A DNA stretch of 64,000 bases, taken from contig NZ_JBEPNA010000001.1 in the NCBI RefSeq assembly GCF_040546025.1, forward strand, positions 496,001 through 560,000. The letters are read 5' to 3'. Under the pieces are notes generated by a model that saw only the letters and a list, made by a program, of their open reading frames with translations, did not search any database and was not told where the DNA came from. Of this stretch, positions 1-8,293 are shown one piece after another (within the stretch, counting starts at the first letter, position 1; every line of letters begins with the position of its first letter). This DNA is from Marisediminicola sp040546025 (GTDB lineage: Bacteria; Actinomycetota; Actinomycetes; Actinomycetales; Microbacteriaceae). The position numbers were made by a program, and so were the translations under genes.

Positions 1-863
1 CCATCGAGGCGGGACTCTGTGAGGTGGCCCTGATCGCCTACGGCAGCACCCAACGCAGCGACGCTGGCAGGCTCGTCAGCATCGCCGAGCAGTCCGCCTA
101 CGAACTGCCCTACGGGCTCATTCACCCGATCGGCGCATTCGGTATGGTCGCCCACCGGCACATGGCCCAGTACGGAACGACGAGCGCACAATTGGCCGAG
201 CTCGCCGTGTCGGCCAGGCAGTGGTCGATGCTCACCGACGACGCGCCCTACCCGACTCCGCTCACCGTCGACGAGGTGCTCTCCTCGCCCGTCATCGCGA
301 GCCCCCTGCACAAGCTCGACTGTTGCCTCGTGACCGACGGCGGGGGAGCCGTCGTGGTGACGTCGGCCGCGCGGGCGAGGGACCTGCGGGGCGACCCCGT
401 GTACCTGCTCGGCGCCGGCGAAGCGCAGAACCACCGCAACATCTCGCAGATGGCCGACCTCACGACCACCCACGCCGTGCACAGCGCCAACCGCGCGTTC
501 GACATGGCGGGCGTCACGAGAAACGACATCGACACCGCCCACGTCTATGACGCCTTCACGATCAGCCTGCTTGTGCTGCTCGAGGATCTCGGGTTCTGCG
601 AGAAGGGGGAGGGGGGCGCGTTCGTCGAGAACGGACGGGTCGCGCCCGGCGGCTCGCTTGCGCTCAACACCAACGGCGCCGGGCTCTCCTACACCCACCC
701 CGGGATGCTCGGCATGTTCCTCGTGATTGAGGCGGTGCAGCAATTGCGCGGCACTGCGGGACGCCGACAGATTCCGGGCGCACAGCTCTCGCTCGTGCAC
801 GGTATGGGGATGACCCTCGCGGCGCACGCGAGCGCAATCCTGTCCAACGAACCCAGCGCATGA
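1..863 (+). CDS. Thiolase-like protein, C-terminal part (5' end outside window)
   Basis: The reading frame is open from the first bases of the window, so the gene begins upstream. The GTG at 24 is internal, because the residues before it (IEAGLCEVA) continue the fold. What remains (about 287 residues) is the C-terminal part of a thiolase-like protein, with the Gly/Asn-rich segment NTNGAGLSYTHPG and a terminal VHGMGM segment. Catalytic thiolases carry a cysteine (C-x-G) at this last position; here it is histidine (HGMG). That is usual in SCP2/SCP-x-like thiolase relatives, which often work with an OB-fold (DUF35) partner. A partner, if present, lies outside the window. It probably acts on an acyl-CoA, substrate unknown. 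The next gene starts 22 nt downstream and is likely co-transcribed. Confidence 0.8.
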   Translation, partial: IEAGLCEVALIAYGSTQRSDAGRLVSIAEQSAYELPYGLIHPIGAFGMVAHRHMAQYGTTSAQLAELAVSARQWSMLTDDAPYPTPLTVDEVLSSPVIASPLHKLDCCLVTDGGGAVVVTSAARARDLRGDPVYLLGAGEAQNHRNISQMADLTTTHAVHSANRAFDMAGVTRNDIDTAHVYDAFTISLLVLLEDLGFCEKGEGGAFVENGRVAPGGSLALNTNGAGLSYTHPGMLGMFLVIEAVQQLRGTAGRRQIPGAQLSLVHGMGMTLAAHASAILSNEPSA

Positions 864-885
864 AACGACCGAAGGAGAACCCCTC

Positions 886-1845
886 GTGCAAACCTGTGAG
901 CACCTGTCCATTACCGTGCTCGTCGACAACTACATCGACATGCTCATGCAGGACTCGCCCGGCATCCGCCGGCAGGGAATGGCCGAGCACTTCTTGCCGC
1001 GGCGAGGCACCCCGCTCGCTGAAAATGGCATTTCCTTTCTGATCAAAGCGACAACGGCCGGGCGTACGACGACGATCCTGTTCGATGCGGGGATGAGCGG
1101 CATTCCGATCATCCACAATGCCCGGGTACTCGGGATCGACCTGTCCGAAGTCGACCAGGTCGTGCTCAGCCACGGGCATCCGGACCACTTCGGCGGCATC
1201 TACGCGGCTCTCGAGGCGATCGGCAGACGGGTTCCGCTGATCGTGCACCCCTCCGCGTTCCACCCGCGCTCCATTCGGCGCCCGGACCTGATGATCCAGT
1301 ACTTCAACCGCGGCCTCACCGAGCGCGAGTTGACGGAGGCGGGCGCCGGCGTCGTCGCGGTGCGCGAGCCGCTGGAGATCGCTCCGGGAATCACAACCAG
1401 TGGCGAGATTCCCATCACCGTCGAGTTCGAGAAGGAGGTGCCGGCGGGACGGATGTCGATCCGGAACGGCCACGTGCATCCCGACCCCATCGACGACTAC
1501 CTCACCCTCATCATCAATGTCGAGGGCGTCGGGCTCGTCGTGCTCGACCCATGCGGCCACTCCGGGGTGCTCAGTTCGCTCGACCATGCCGCGAGCCTCA
1601 CCGGGGTGCGCCGCATGCACGGCGTGCTCGGTGGCTTCCACCTGGCCCACGCCGGCGTCACCCAACAGAAGATCGACCAGACCGTGGACGGGCTCGTCGA
1701 GCGTGGGCTCTCGCTCGTCTCGCCCATGCACTGCAGCGGGTTTCGTGCTCAGCGAGCCCTGGCCGAAGCGATGCCGGATGCGTTTGCCCTTATGACGGCG
1801 GGGGCCGAGCTGGTCATCGCCGCCCCACGCGACGATGCGAGCTAG
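886..1845 (+). CDS. MBL-fold metallo-hydrolase
   Basis: This 319-residue protein carries the metal-binding signature SHGHPDHFGG (HxHxDH at about residues 96-101). Further His-containing segments (DPCGHSG, GGFHLAH, PMHCSG) plausibly complete a two-metal site. The overall pattern resembles the branch annotated as dihydropterin-aminobenzene phosphate synthase-like MBL proteins. Family members hydrolyse esters, lactones or phosphodiesters; the substrate here is not evident. The GTG start is supported by GAAGGAG at 871-877. It follows the thiolase-like gene closely and precedes an ABC importer operon, so it may process the imported compound, but that link is inferred from position only. Confidence 0.8.
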   Translation: MQTCEHLSITVLVDNYIDMLMQDSPGIRRQGMAEHFLPRRGTPLAENGISFLIKATTAGRTTTILFDAGMSGIPIIHNARVLGIDLSEVDQVVLSHGHPDHFGGIYAALEAIGRRVPLIVHPSAFHPRSIRRPDLMIQYFNRGLTERELTEAGAGVVAVREPLEIAPGITTSGEIPITVEFEKEVPAGRMSIRNGHVHPDPIDDYLTLIINVEGVGLVVLDPCGHSGVLSSLDHAASLTGVRRMHGVLGGFHLAHAGVTQQKIDQTVDGLVERGLSLVSPMHCSGFRAQRALAEAMPDAFALMTAGAELVIAAPRDDAS

Positions 1846-1979
1846 GCAGGCTACGTCGAGACTCACCTGCCTCCCTACCCGTTTGATCGACATGTGCACC
1901 GCCGCACCTCCGGCGTGCCTTGCCAAAACCCCATTTCATCAGGCATTTACACAGCTAACGTTCCAAAATGGTAAAAAGT

Positions 1980-2019
1980 AAGACAGTGTCTTGACAATGC
2001 GACTCGGGGCTGTCACATT
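1980..2019 (+). promoter_or_regulatory. Probable promoter with palindromic operator for the ABC importer operon
   Basis: A TTGACA hexamer (1991-1996) is followed after 17 nt by CACATT (2014-2019), a good sigma-70-type pair. A perfect 13-bp palindrome, AAGACAGTGTCTT (1980-1992), abuts and slightly overlaps the -35 box, the usual place for a repressor site of the TetR or GntR class. No matching regulator gene is in the window. The rest of the 273-nt gap between the MBL gene and the binding protein shows nothing else clear. Confidence 0.5.
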
Positions 2020-2118
2020 GTCTTCAGGCCCACCGGCACGACGGCCTCCCGACTCTCGTCGCACCAGTGCCAGCAATCCAGAAACAGATCAATGCACCGA
2101 ACCAAAGGAGATTCGAGC

Positions 2119-3222
2119 ATGAAGAAGCAGCTAACACTCACAGCTATTGTCGCGGTAGGGGCGCTGGCGCTCGCCGGATGCTCCGCCGACACGCCCGAGG
2201 GTGGAGACGGAGGCGGAGGCGAAGGTGAACAGTACGAACTCACCATGGCGATGGCAGCCGAGGACAAATACACCGCGGAATGGTGGGGGTGGCTCGCCGC
2301 CGACACCCTGGGCTACTACGAAGACCAAGGTCTCACCATGGAGTTCGTCGGCGCCGGCGGAAGCGGTTCGGCGATGGAGCAGGTCATCGCCGGCAACGCG
2401 GACGCTGGTAACCCCTCGGCGCCCGCCTTCGGAGAAGCGGCCCTTGTCGGTCTCCCGGTGGTGAACGTCTTCACCTACTCGAGCGGCGCCATCTTCGGTA
2501 TCTTCGTGCCGGAGAGCGAGGGCATCACCGACATCGCCGGGTTGAATGGGATGAACATCGGAATCTCGGAGGCCGGCGGAGGCGAGGTCGCGTTCCTCGA
2601 GGCCGCGCTGCGGGCCGAGGGCATCGACCCGATCACCGACGTCCAGCTGATCCCGATCGGCGATGGCGGACCGGAGACGCTGGCCGCGCTCGAGTCCGGC
2701 TCTGTGGACGCCTACTCGACGGCCTACAACGATATTTTCGCGCTGCAGACGGCCGGGGTTGACCTGCTCGACCTGACGCCGGAAATCTACAACACCTTCC
2801 CCGCCCGTGGCATCATCACGACGCAGGACACGCTCAGCGAGAAGCCCGAGGCGCTCCAGCGGCTCGCCCGAGGCACCGCGATGGGGATGCACTTCTGTCT
2901 CACGAACAACGACGCCTGCGTCGACATGCTTAAGGGCGCGATCCCGGCGGCATTCGAGGAGAACGCCGACGGCGTCTCGCAGGGCAAGCTGAGGTTCGAG
3001 CTCTCGCTCAAGCAGGTTCCCCCGGCCGATCCGGACCGCTACGGCGCTCACGATGTGGAGGGCACCCAGGAGTTCCTCGACCTGATCGCATCGACGTCGG
3101 ATGATTACCAGGAGGTTGACGCGGAGTCCGTACTCAACGACGACTTCATCGACTACGCGAACGACTTCGATCGCGCCGACGTCGAAGCGGACGCCGAGGC
3201 GTACGTGCCGGAAAACGAATAG
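2119..3222 (+). CDS. ABC transporter substrate-binding lipoprotein, NMT1/SsuA-like
   Basis: A 367-residue extracytoplasmic binding protein. It starts with Lys-Lys, a hydrophobic stretch and a lipobox LAGC with the lipidated Cys at residue 21, followed by a Gly/Glu-rich linker. The mature part fits the NMT1/THI5-SsuA group that binds small organic molecules such as sulfonates, pyrimidines or aromatic acids (for example the segments AEWWGWLAADTLGYYEDQGL and GSGSAMEQVIAGNADAG). The ATG at 2119 is chosen over an in-frame ATG 27 nt earlier because AAAGGAG stands just before it and the signal peptide begins there. It is the first gene of an operon with one ATPase and two permeases; the ligand is unknown. 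Confidence 0.88.
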   Translation: MKKQLTLTAIVAVGALALAGCSADTPEGGDGGGGEGEQYELTMAMAAEDKYTAEWWGWLAADTLGYYEDQGLTMEFVGAGGSGSAMEQVIAGNADAGNPSAPAFGEAALVGLPVVNVFTYSSGAIFGIFVPESEGITDIAGLNGMNIGISEAGGGEVAFLEAALRAEGIDPITDVQLIPIGDGGPETLAALESGSVDAYSTAYNDIFALQTAGVDLLDLTPEIYNTFPARGIITTQDTLSEKPEALQRLARGTAMGMHFCLTNNDACVDMLKGAIPAAFEENADGVSQGKLRFELSLKQVPPADPDRYGAHDVEGTQEFLDLIASTSDDYQEVDAESVLNDDFIDYANDFDRADVEADAEAYVPENE

Positions 3223-3256
3223 CCCGTTCAGCGGCAATCACCAACAACGAAGTGGA

Positions 3257-4042
3257 ATGACACACATGACGACCACGACCCAGACCGCACCGCTCGTTCG
3301 AGCGGAAGGTGTCACCAAGAAGTTCGGATCTGGTGACAAGGAGATGGTCGCCCTGAGTGGGTTGAACCTCGAAGTCCAGGAGGGAGAGTTCCTCTCCCTC
3401 CTGGGCCCGAGCGGCTGCGGGAAGTCCACCGCCCTGAACATCATGGGCGGACTTCTCTCGGCCACCGAGGGCTCGATCACTTTTGGCGGCGAGAAGCTCA
3501 CCGAGCCCAGCAGGAAAATCGGCATGATGTTCCAACAGGCCGTCATGTTCCCGTGGCGGACCACGCTCGACAACGTGCTGCTCCCCGTCGAAATCTTCGG
3601 GGAGTCGAAGAAGAAGTACAAGGCCAAGGCGGAGGAACTGCTCGGCATGGTCGGGATCAGCGAATTCGCTGGGTCCTACCCGTGGGAGCTGTCCGGCGGC
3701 ATGCAGCAGCGCGCCGCCCTCTGCCGTGTGCTGCTCCACGACCCCAAGCTTCTGCTCCTCGACGAGCCGTTCGGTGCGCTCGACGAGTTCACGCGGGAGA
3801 CCATGAACCAGGAGCTGCTCCGGCTGCAGGCCTACTCCAAGAGCACCGCGGTTCTCGTCACGCACAACATCGCCGAGGCCGTCTTCATGTCCGACCGGGT
3901 GGCCGTGATGAGCGCCCGACCGGGTCGCCTCGTCGGAATCCTCGAGATCCCGTTCGACCGGCCGCGAACCCCGGATCTGCAGACCACCACCGAATTCGTT
4001 CGACTCGTCGCCGAGGCGCGCAAGATGCTGGAGTTGCAGTGA
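3257..4042 (+). CDS. ABC transporter ATP-binding protein, nitrate/sulfonate type
   Basis: A 261-residue ATPase of the SsuB/TauB group. Visible motifs are Walker A GPSGCGKS (about residues 50-57), the Q-loop MMFQQ, signature LSGGMQQR, Walker B LLLLDEPFGALD and the switch His in THNIAEA. It powers import with the preceding lipoprotein and the two permeases that follow. The start is uncertain between ATG 3257 and ATG 3266; the upstream Shine-Dalgarno is weak for both. Its stop overlaps the next gene's GTG, indicating translational coupling. Confidence 0.9.
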   Translation: MTHMTTTTQTAPLVRAEGVTKKFGSGDKEMVALSGLNLEVQEGEFLSLLGPSGCGKSTALNIMGGLLSATEGSITFGGEKLTEPSRKIGMMFQQAVMFPWRTTLDNVLLPVEIFGESKKKYKAKAEELLGMVGISEFAGSYPWELSGGMQQRAALCRVLLHDPKLLLLDEPFGALDEFTRETMNQELLRLQAYSKSTAVLVTHNIAEAVFMSDRVAVMSARPGRLVGILEIPFDRPRTPDLQTTTEFVRLVAEARKMLELQ

Positions 4043-4875
4043 CCGCGACAGCCCCCCTCGAACCCCCTCCCGTGCGGGACCGGCGATTCACGGTCGACAA
4101 GGCGCGCGAGGGCTCGGCGTGGATTTCGATCACCACGATCATCATCTTCCTGCTGCTCTGGCAGTTCATCCCCCAGACCGGCCTCATCAACCGGGTGCTC
4201 TTCCCGACCTTCACCGAGACTCTGGCCGGATTCGTCCAGCTCGTCACGAGCGGCTACTGGTGGGACGACCTCGGCAAGACGATGATCGCGGTCGCGATCG
4301 CCTGGCTCATTGGAGTCTCCTTCGGTTTCGTCATGGGGGTCGTCCTCGGAACCTCGCCGTTCATCCGGCAGGCGATCACTCCCTATGCGATCGCCGTCCA
4401 GGCGCTGCCGAAGGTGGTGCTGGCACCTCTGCTCATTGGCTGGCTGGGCTTCGGTTCCGAGAGCAAGATCGCCCTCGCCGTCATCATCTGCTTCTTCCCG
4501 GTGTGGATCGACACAATGGTCGGGCTCGCGCTCCCGGCCGCGAATGAGTTTAAGCTCATGCAGTCGCTCAAGGCCACCCGCCGGCAGATCTTCCTCAAGC
4601 TTCAGTTGCCGTCGGCCATTCCAATGATCATGGTCGGAGTGAAGCACTCCCTCCTGCTGGCTTTCACCGGCGTGCTCGTGGCCGAGATCCTCTCGGCATC
4701 GGAGGGCGGGCTCGGCAAGCTCGCCAAGGAATTCGCCTCGCAGCTGAACATGCCGCTCACCTACTCCGTCGTCGGAATCGTCGTGATCCTGGCGGTGTCC
4801 CTCGTGTCGATCGCGGATGTGGTCGAGCGCCGGGTCGTGTTCTGGTCCGAAGAGTCACGAGCAAGGAAACGATGA
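4039..4875 (+). CDS. ABC transporter permease (first of two)
   Basis: A 278-residue BPD_transp_1-type inner-membrane permease with about six membrane segments. The cytoplasmic EAA loop is visible around residues 170-190 (the LMQSLKATRRQIFLKLQLP stretch), which docks on the ATPase. The GTG start overlaps the ATPase stop by four bases. The frame is open far upstream, but no transporter similarity is seen before this GTG. The C-terminal KRVVFW-like ending (ERRVVFW) is shared with the next gene, consistent with two related permeases forming a heterodimeric channel. Confidence 0.88.
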   Translation: MTATAPLEPPPVRDRRFTVDKAREGSAWISITTIIIFLLLWQFIPQTGLINRVLFPTFTETLAGFVQLVTSGYWWDDLGKTMIAVAIAWLIGVSFGFVMGVVLGTSPFIRQAITPYAIAVQALPKVVLAPLLIGWLGFGSESKIALAVIICFFPVWIDTMVGLALPAANEFKLMQSLKATRRQIFLKLQLPSAIPMIMVGVKHSLLLAFTGVLVAEILSASEGGLGKLAKEFASQLNMPLTYSVVGIVVILAVSLVSIADVVERRVVFWSEESRARKR

Positions 4876-5711
4876 TGAGAACCGAACAGATGGCAAGCCT
4901 CGCGGTCGAGCAGTCAAAGCCGCGGCGGCGCAAGTTCTCGCCGTACATCCTCACGGTGGCCTTCGCCCCGATCATCCTCGCCGTGTGGTGGGTGGTCACG
5001 GAAGGTCGGATGGCGTCGGCAATCCTCCTGCCGACCCCGGAGTCGGTGGCGCGGGCCTTCCCCCGGGTCGTCTTCGCCGACGGGTTCGGGGCCCAGGTGT
5101 CCCGCACCCTCATCGAGATCGCCGGAGGGTTCGTGCTGGGTGCGAGCATCGGGTTCCTGCTCGGCATGCTGCTGAGCTCGTCCAGTCGGCTGCGCGCCGC
5201 CTACCTGCCGGCGCTGTCGGCGCTCGAGGCGATCCCGACGGTCATTCTCGCCCCCATCATCATCGCGTGGGTCGGATTCGGCATCGAGGGCAAGGTCATG
5301 CAGGCGGCGCTCGCCTGCTTCTACGCCGTGTTCATCACGACGCTCTCCGGGCTCGGGCTCGCCGAGCCGAACGCCGTGAACCTGATGCGATCGCTCAAGG
5401 CATCGCGGTGGCAGACGATGTGGAAGCTTCGAGTGCCCACCGCCCTCCCGGTGATCTTCGGCGGCCTTCAACTCGGCGCGACGACCGCCATCATCGGTGC
5501 GATCGTCTCCGAATTCATCGGATCGACCGGCGGCCTCGGCTACCTGATGATCCGCTATCGAGGAAGCTTCGACACGGCCGCCTACTGGGTGATCATCTTC
5601 TTCTTCCTCGTCATTGGACTGGCCACGTATCTGATCATCTGGTACGTGGAAAAACGAGTCGTCTTCTGGCGGCATACGGCGATCACACGACCCGACCTGG
5701 AGAAGGCATGA
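4872..5711 (+). CDS. ABC transporter permease (second of two)
   Basis: A 279-residue paralogue of the preceding permease, with about six membrane segments and the EAA loop NLMRSLKASRWQTMWKLRVP. It starts at ATGATG overlapping the preceding stop, so either ATG (4872 or 4875) may be used. Two different permease genes with a single ATPase gene suggest an importer with a heterodimeric membrane domain and homodimeric ATPase. Its stop overlaps the start of the amidohydrolase, which ties that enzyme to the transporter. Confidence 0.88.
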   Translation: MMRTEQMASLAVEQSKPRRRKFSPYILTVAFAPIILAVWWVVTEGRMASAILLPTPESVARAFPRVVFADGFGAQVSRTLIEIAGGFVLGASIGFLLGMLLSSSSRLRAAYLPALSALEAIPTVILAPIIIAWVGFGIEGKVMQAALACFYAVFITTLSGLGLAEPNAVNLMRSLKASRWQTMWKLRVPTALPVIFGGLQLGATTAIIGAIVSEFIGSTGGLGYLMIRYRGSFDTAAYWVIIFFFLVIGLATYLIIWYVEKRVVFWRHTAITRPDLEKA

Positions 5712-6709
5712 CCATCGACATCCACGCCCACACCGTCCCCGAGGGCTTCATCAAGGACTTGGCGGGCGTCGTCCCCGACGCCACCCCTCAGGTGACCAAG
5801 CAGGACGGCGAATGGTGGTTCGACTACCCCGGCGGGCGCCGCAGCGGTCCGGTCCCGGCGGGGATGTTCGACCTCGGCGCGCGACTGGAGGACATGGATG
5901 CGTGCGGAGTCGACGTCCAGGCGCTGAGCGTGCCCCCGACTCATTTCGGCTATCGGCTTCCTGTGGGTGCCGCTGCCGACGCGGCACGGATGCACAACGA
6001 CGCGATGCTCGAGATGGCGCGCGCCCACCCCACGCGCTTCACCGTGCTCGGGCACCTCCCGATGCAGAGCGAGGAGCACGCGCTCGCCGAACTCGAACGC
6101 CTCGTGGCGATCCCCGAGATCGTCGGGGTCGAGCTGAGCACTAACGTCGCGGGCGTCAACCTGGGGAACGAGCGCCACGAATCCGTCTGGAACGCACTGG
6201 ACGCCGCGGGCCTCGCCGTCGTGCTGCACCCGGGCGATGTCGCCGGGGCCGACCGCATGCACGACCACTACCTGCACAACTTCGTCGGCAACCCCACCGA
6301 CTCCACGCTCGCCGCGGGCTCCTTGCTGTTCGGGGGAGTGCTCTCCCGCAACGCGGCGCTGCGGGTGGCCCTGCTGCACGGCGGAGGCTTCCTGCCCTAC
6401 CAGATCGGCCGCTTCGACCACGGGTGGAAGGTGCGGCCGGAGGCACGCACCCATCTCGACGTGCCGCCGTCGGAGCTGCTGCATCGGTTCTGGTTCGACA
6501 CGCTCACTCATGACCCGATGTCGCTGAGGTTTCTGCTCGAGCGAGTCGGTGAAGACCGGCTGTGCCTGGGCAGCGACTACCCGTTCGACATGGCCGACCC
6601 TGACCCCGTCGGGTCGGTGCGTGCTGCTCTCGTCGACCGCCCCGATGTCATCGAGAAGGCCCTGGTCGGCAATCCCCGCGAGTTGCTCACGCGCCGTCCC
6701 GGCCAGTAG
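5708..6709 (+). CDS. Amidohydrolase family protein, ACMSD-like decarboxylase/hydrolase
   Basis: A 333-residue TIM-barrel metal enzyme of the amidohydrolase-2 group. The N-terminus carries the metal-binding DIHAHTVP (HxH, residues 4-8). Later come VLHPGD and a C-terminal GSDYPF with the catalytic Asp. Relatives include 2-amino-3-carboxymuconate-6-semialdehyde decarboxylase and gamma-resorcylate decarboxylase, so a decarboxylation or hydrolysis of an aromatic-derived acid is plausible; the actual substrate cannot be read. The ATG is placed at the 4-nt overlap with the permease gene. The frame stays open upstream only as an antisense-type artefact of high GC. Confidence 0.85.
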   Translation: MTIDIHAHTVPEGFIKDLAGVVPDATPQVTKQDGEWWFDYPGGRRSGPVPAGMFDLGARLEDMDACGVDVQALSVPPTHFGYRLPVGAAADAARMHNDAMLEMARAHPTRFTVLGHLPMQSEEHALAELERLVAIPEIVGVELSTNVAGVNLGNERHESVWNALDAAGLAVVLHPGDVAGADRMHDHYLHNFVGNPTDSTLAAGSLLFGGVLSRNAALRVALLHGGGFLPYQIGRFDHGWKVRPEARTHLDVPPSELLHRFWFDTLTHDPMSLRFLLERVGEDRLCLGSDYPFDMADPDPVGSVRAALVDRPDVIEKALVGNPRELLTRRPGQ

Positions 6710-6723
6710 AGGCGCTCTCGGAG

Positions 6724-7458
6724 GTGGTCATCCTCATCGCCCTCGCCGTCATGGCCGGGGCCGTCGCCCAGCGCGTCTCGGGGATGGGCTTCGCCCTCGT
6801 CGTCGCGCCGGTGCTGGTGCTGCTCATCGGCCCCTTCGACGGCGTGCTCATGGTCAACATCTGCGGGGCGGCGTCGGCGCTCATGGTCTTCACGCGGGTG
6901 TGGCGGCAGATCAGCTGGCGGCACTACTTCCTGCTCGCGATCCCCGCGGTGCTCGCCGTGGTGCCCGGATCGATGATCGCCGTCGCAGTGGACGGCCCAA
7001 CTCTGCAGATCACCGTCGGGGTGATCCTCACGGTCGCGCTCACGGTGTCGCTGCTCGTGACCCGCGGCGCGCACAGGACGCCGACGACGCCGACCGGGAT
7101 CATCGCGGGCACGGCATCCGGGCTCATGAGCGCGACGGCGGGCATCAGCGGACCCGCTGTCGGGGTGTTCGCCGTGCTCACCCGCTGGGAGCACCGCACA
7201 TTCGCCGCGACTCTCCAGCCCTACTTCTTCACTCTCGGCGCCTCTGCCTTCTTCGGCAAGATCATCGCGTCGGATGGTGCGCTTCCGGATTACGAGTGGT
7301 GGCTCTGGGTGCTCGTGGTCGCCTGCACCGTCGCCGGGCTGTTGATGGGGGAGCTCGTCGCGAAGAAGGTGAGCGTGCGAGTGGCTCGGCTCACCGTGAT
7401 CGTCATCTCCTACGCGGGCGGCGTTGCGGCGATTGTCGACGGGCTGAAGTCCCTGTAG
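6724..7458 (+). CDS. Sulfite exporter TauE/SafE family membrane protein
   Basis: A 244-residue polytopic protein with about seven to eight hydrophobic segments and the family's paired glycine-rich N-terminal motif (QRVSGMGFALV) and internal repeat (GTASGLMSATAGISGPAVGV). TauE/SafE proteins export small anions such as sulfite, sulfoacetate or other organic acids. The GTG at 6724 is the most N-terminal plausible start, but its GGAG is almost adjacent, so the true start could be the ATG at 6751. It ends the importer-amidohydrolase operon and may export a product of that pathway. Confidence 0.85.
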   Translation: MVILIALAVMAGAVAQRVSGMGFALVVAPVLVLLIGPFDGVLMVNICGAASALMVFTRVWRQISWRHYFLLAIPAVLAVVPGSMIAVAVDGPTLQITVGVILTVALTVSLLVTRGAHRTPTTPTGIIAGTASGLMSATAGISGPAVGVFAVLTRWEHRTFAATLQPYFFTLGASAFFGKIIASDGALPDYEWWLWVLVVACTVAGLLMGELVAKKVSVRVARLTVIVISYAGGVAAIVDGLKSL

Positions 7459-7490
7459 GCCGCAGCCCGTCACCGGACGATTCGCGACGC

Positions 7491-8291
7491 TCAGCGCGGG
7501 GCCATGCGGATCGCGCCGTCGAGGCGGATGGTCTCGCCGTTGAGCATCGGATTGCGCACGATGTGCTCGACGAGCGCGGCGTACTCGTCCGGCCTGCCGA
7601 GCCGGGCGGGGTGCGGCACCTGGGCGCCGAGGGAGTCGCGCGCCGCCTGGGGCAGCGCCGCCATCATCGGCGTCTCGAAGATTCCCGGGGCGATCGTGAC
7701 GACCCGGATGAGGTGCTGCGCGAGCTCGCGCGCGATCGGCAGGGTCATCCCGGCTACCCCCGCCTTCGATGCAGAGTAGGCGGCCTGGCCGACCTGGCCG
7801 TCGAACGCCGCGACGGATGCAGTGGTGACGATGACGCCGCGCTCGCTGCCGGTCGCACCGCCGGTCGCATCTCCCGGAGCACCGGGCGGATCGGCGAGCG
7901 GCGGGGTCTCCGCCATCGCCGCCGCGGCGAGGCGGATGACGTTGAAGGTGCCGGTGAGGTTCACCCGGATGACGCGCTCGAAGTCCTCGAGCGGCAGCGG
8001 ACCGCCCCGCCCGACGACCCGCCCGCCGGTGGCAATGCCGGCACACGCCACGACGATCCGCAACGGCCCGAGTCCGGCGGCCGTCTCCACCGCGAGCTGC
8101 ACCTGATCGGCATCCGCCACGTCCGCGGCGAGGAAGACGAGCCCGTGCTCTGCGGCGACGGCCTCGCCGGCGGAGTGGGGCAGGTCGACGATCACGACTA
8201 TCGCGCCGGCGTCGCGCAGCAGCCATGCGGTGGCAAGGCCGAGCCCGGAGGCACCGCCGGTGATGAGGGCGACGGCTCCGCGGATCTCCAC
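7491..8291 (-). CDS. SDR oxidoreductase, 3-hydroxyacyl-CoA dehydrogenase (HSD10-like)
   Basis: A 266-residue short-chain dehydrogenase. It shows the NAD-binding TGGASGLG near the N-terminus, VVIVDLP (the acidic residue favours NAD), ACAGIA, and a catalytic Ser plus YSASK dyad. The segment pattern (IAPGIFETPMM, NGETIRLDGA) matches the type-II 17-beta-HSD/HSD10-like group that oxidises 3-hydroxyacyl-CoA. An insertion rich in Pro, Gly and Thr follows the ETPP segment before ERGVIVTTAS. The GTG start lies 2 nt after the thiolase stop, so the two form a beta-oxidation-like pair: dehydrogenation, then thiolysis. Longer upstream starts would run into the thiolase gene. Confidence 0.88.
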   Translation of the reverse strand: MEIRGAVALITGGASGLGLATAWLLRDAGAIVVIVDLPHSAGEAVAAEHGLVFLAADVADADQVQLAVETAAGLGPLRIVVACAGIATGGRVVGRGGPLPLEDFERVIRVNLTGTFNVIRLAAAAMAETPPLADPPGAPGDATGGATGSERGVIVTTASVAAFDGQVGQAAYSASKAGVAGMTLPIARELAQHLIRVVTIAPGIFETPMMAALPQAARDSLGAQVPHPARLGRPDEYAALVEHIVRNPMLNGETIRLDGAIRMAPR

Positions 8292-8293
8292 GG

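Noticed and set aside
664..1926. A 420-codon minus-strand frame across the MBL gene.
   Set aside because: It is the antisense shadow of the MBL gene; no motif, no ribosome site, and composition typical of antisense translation.
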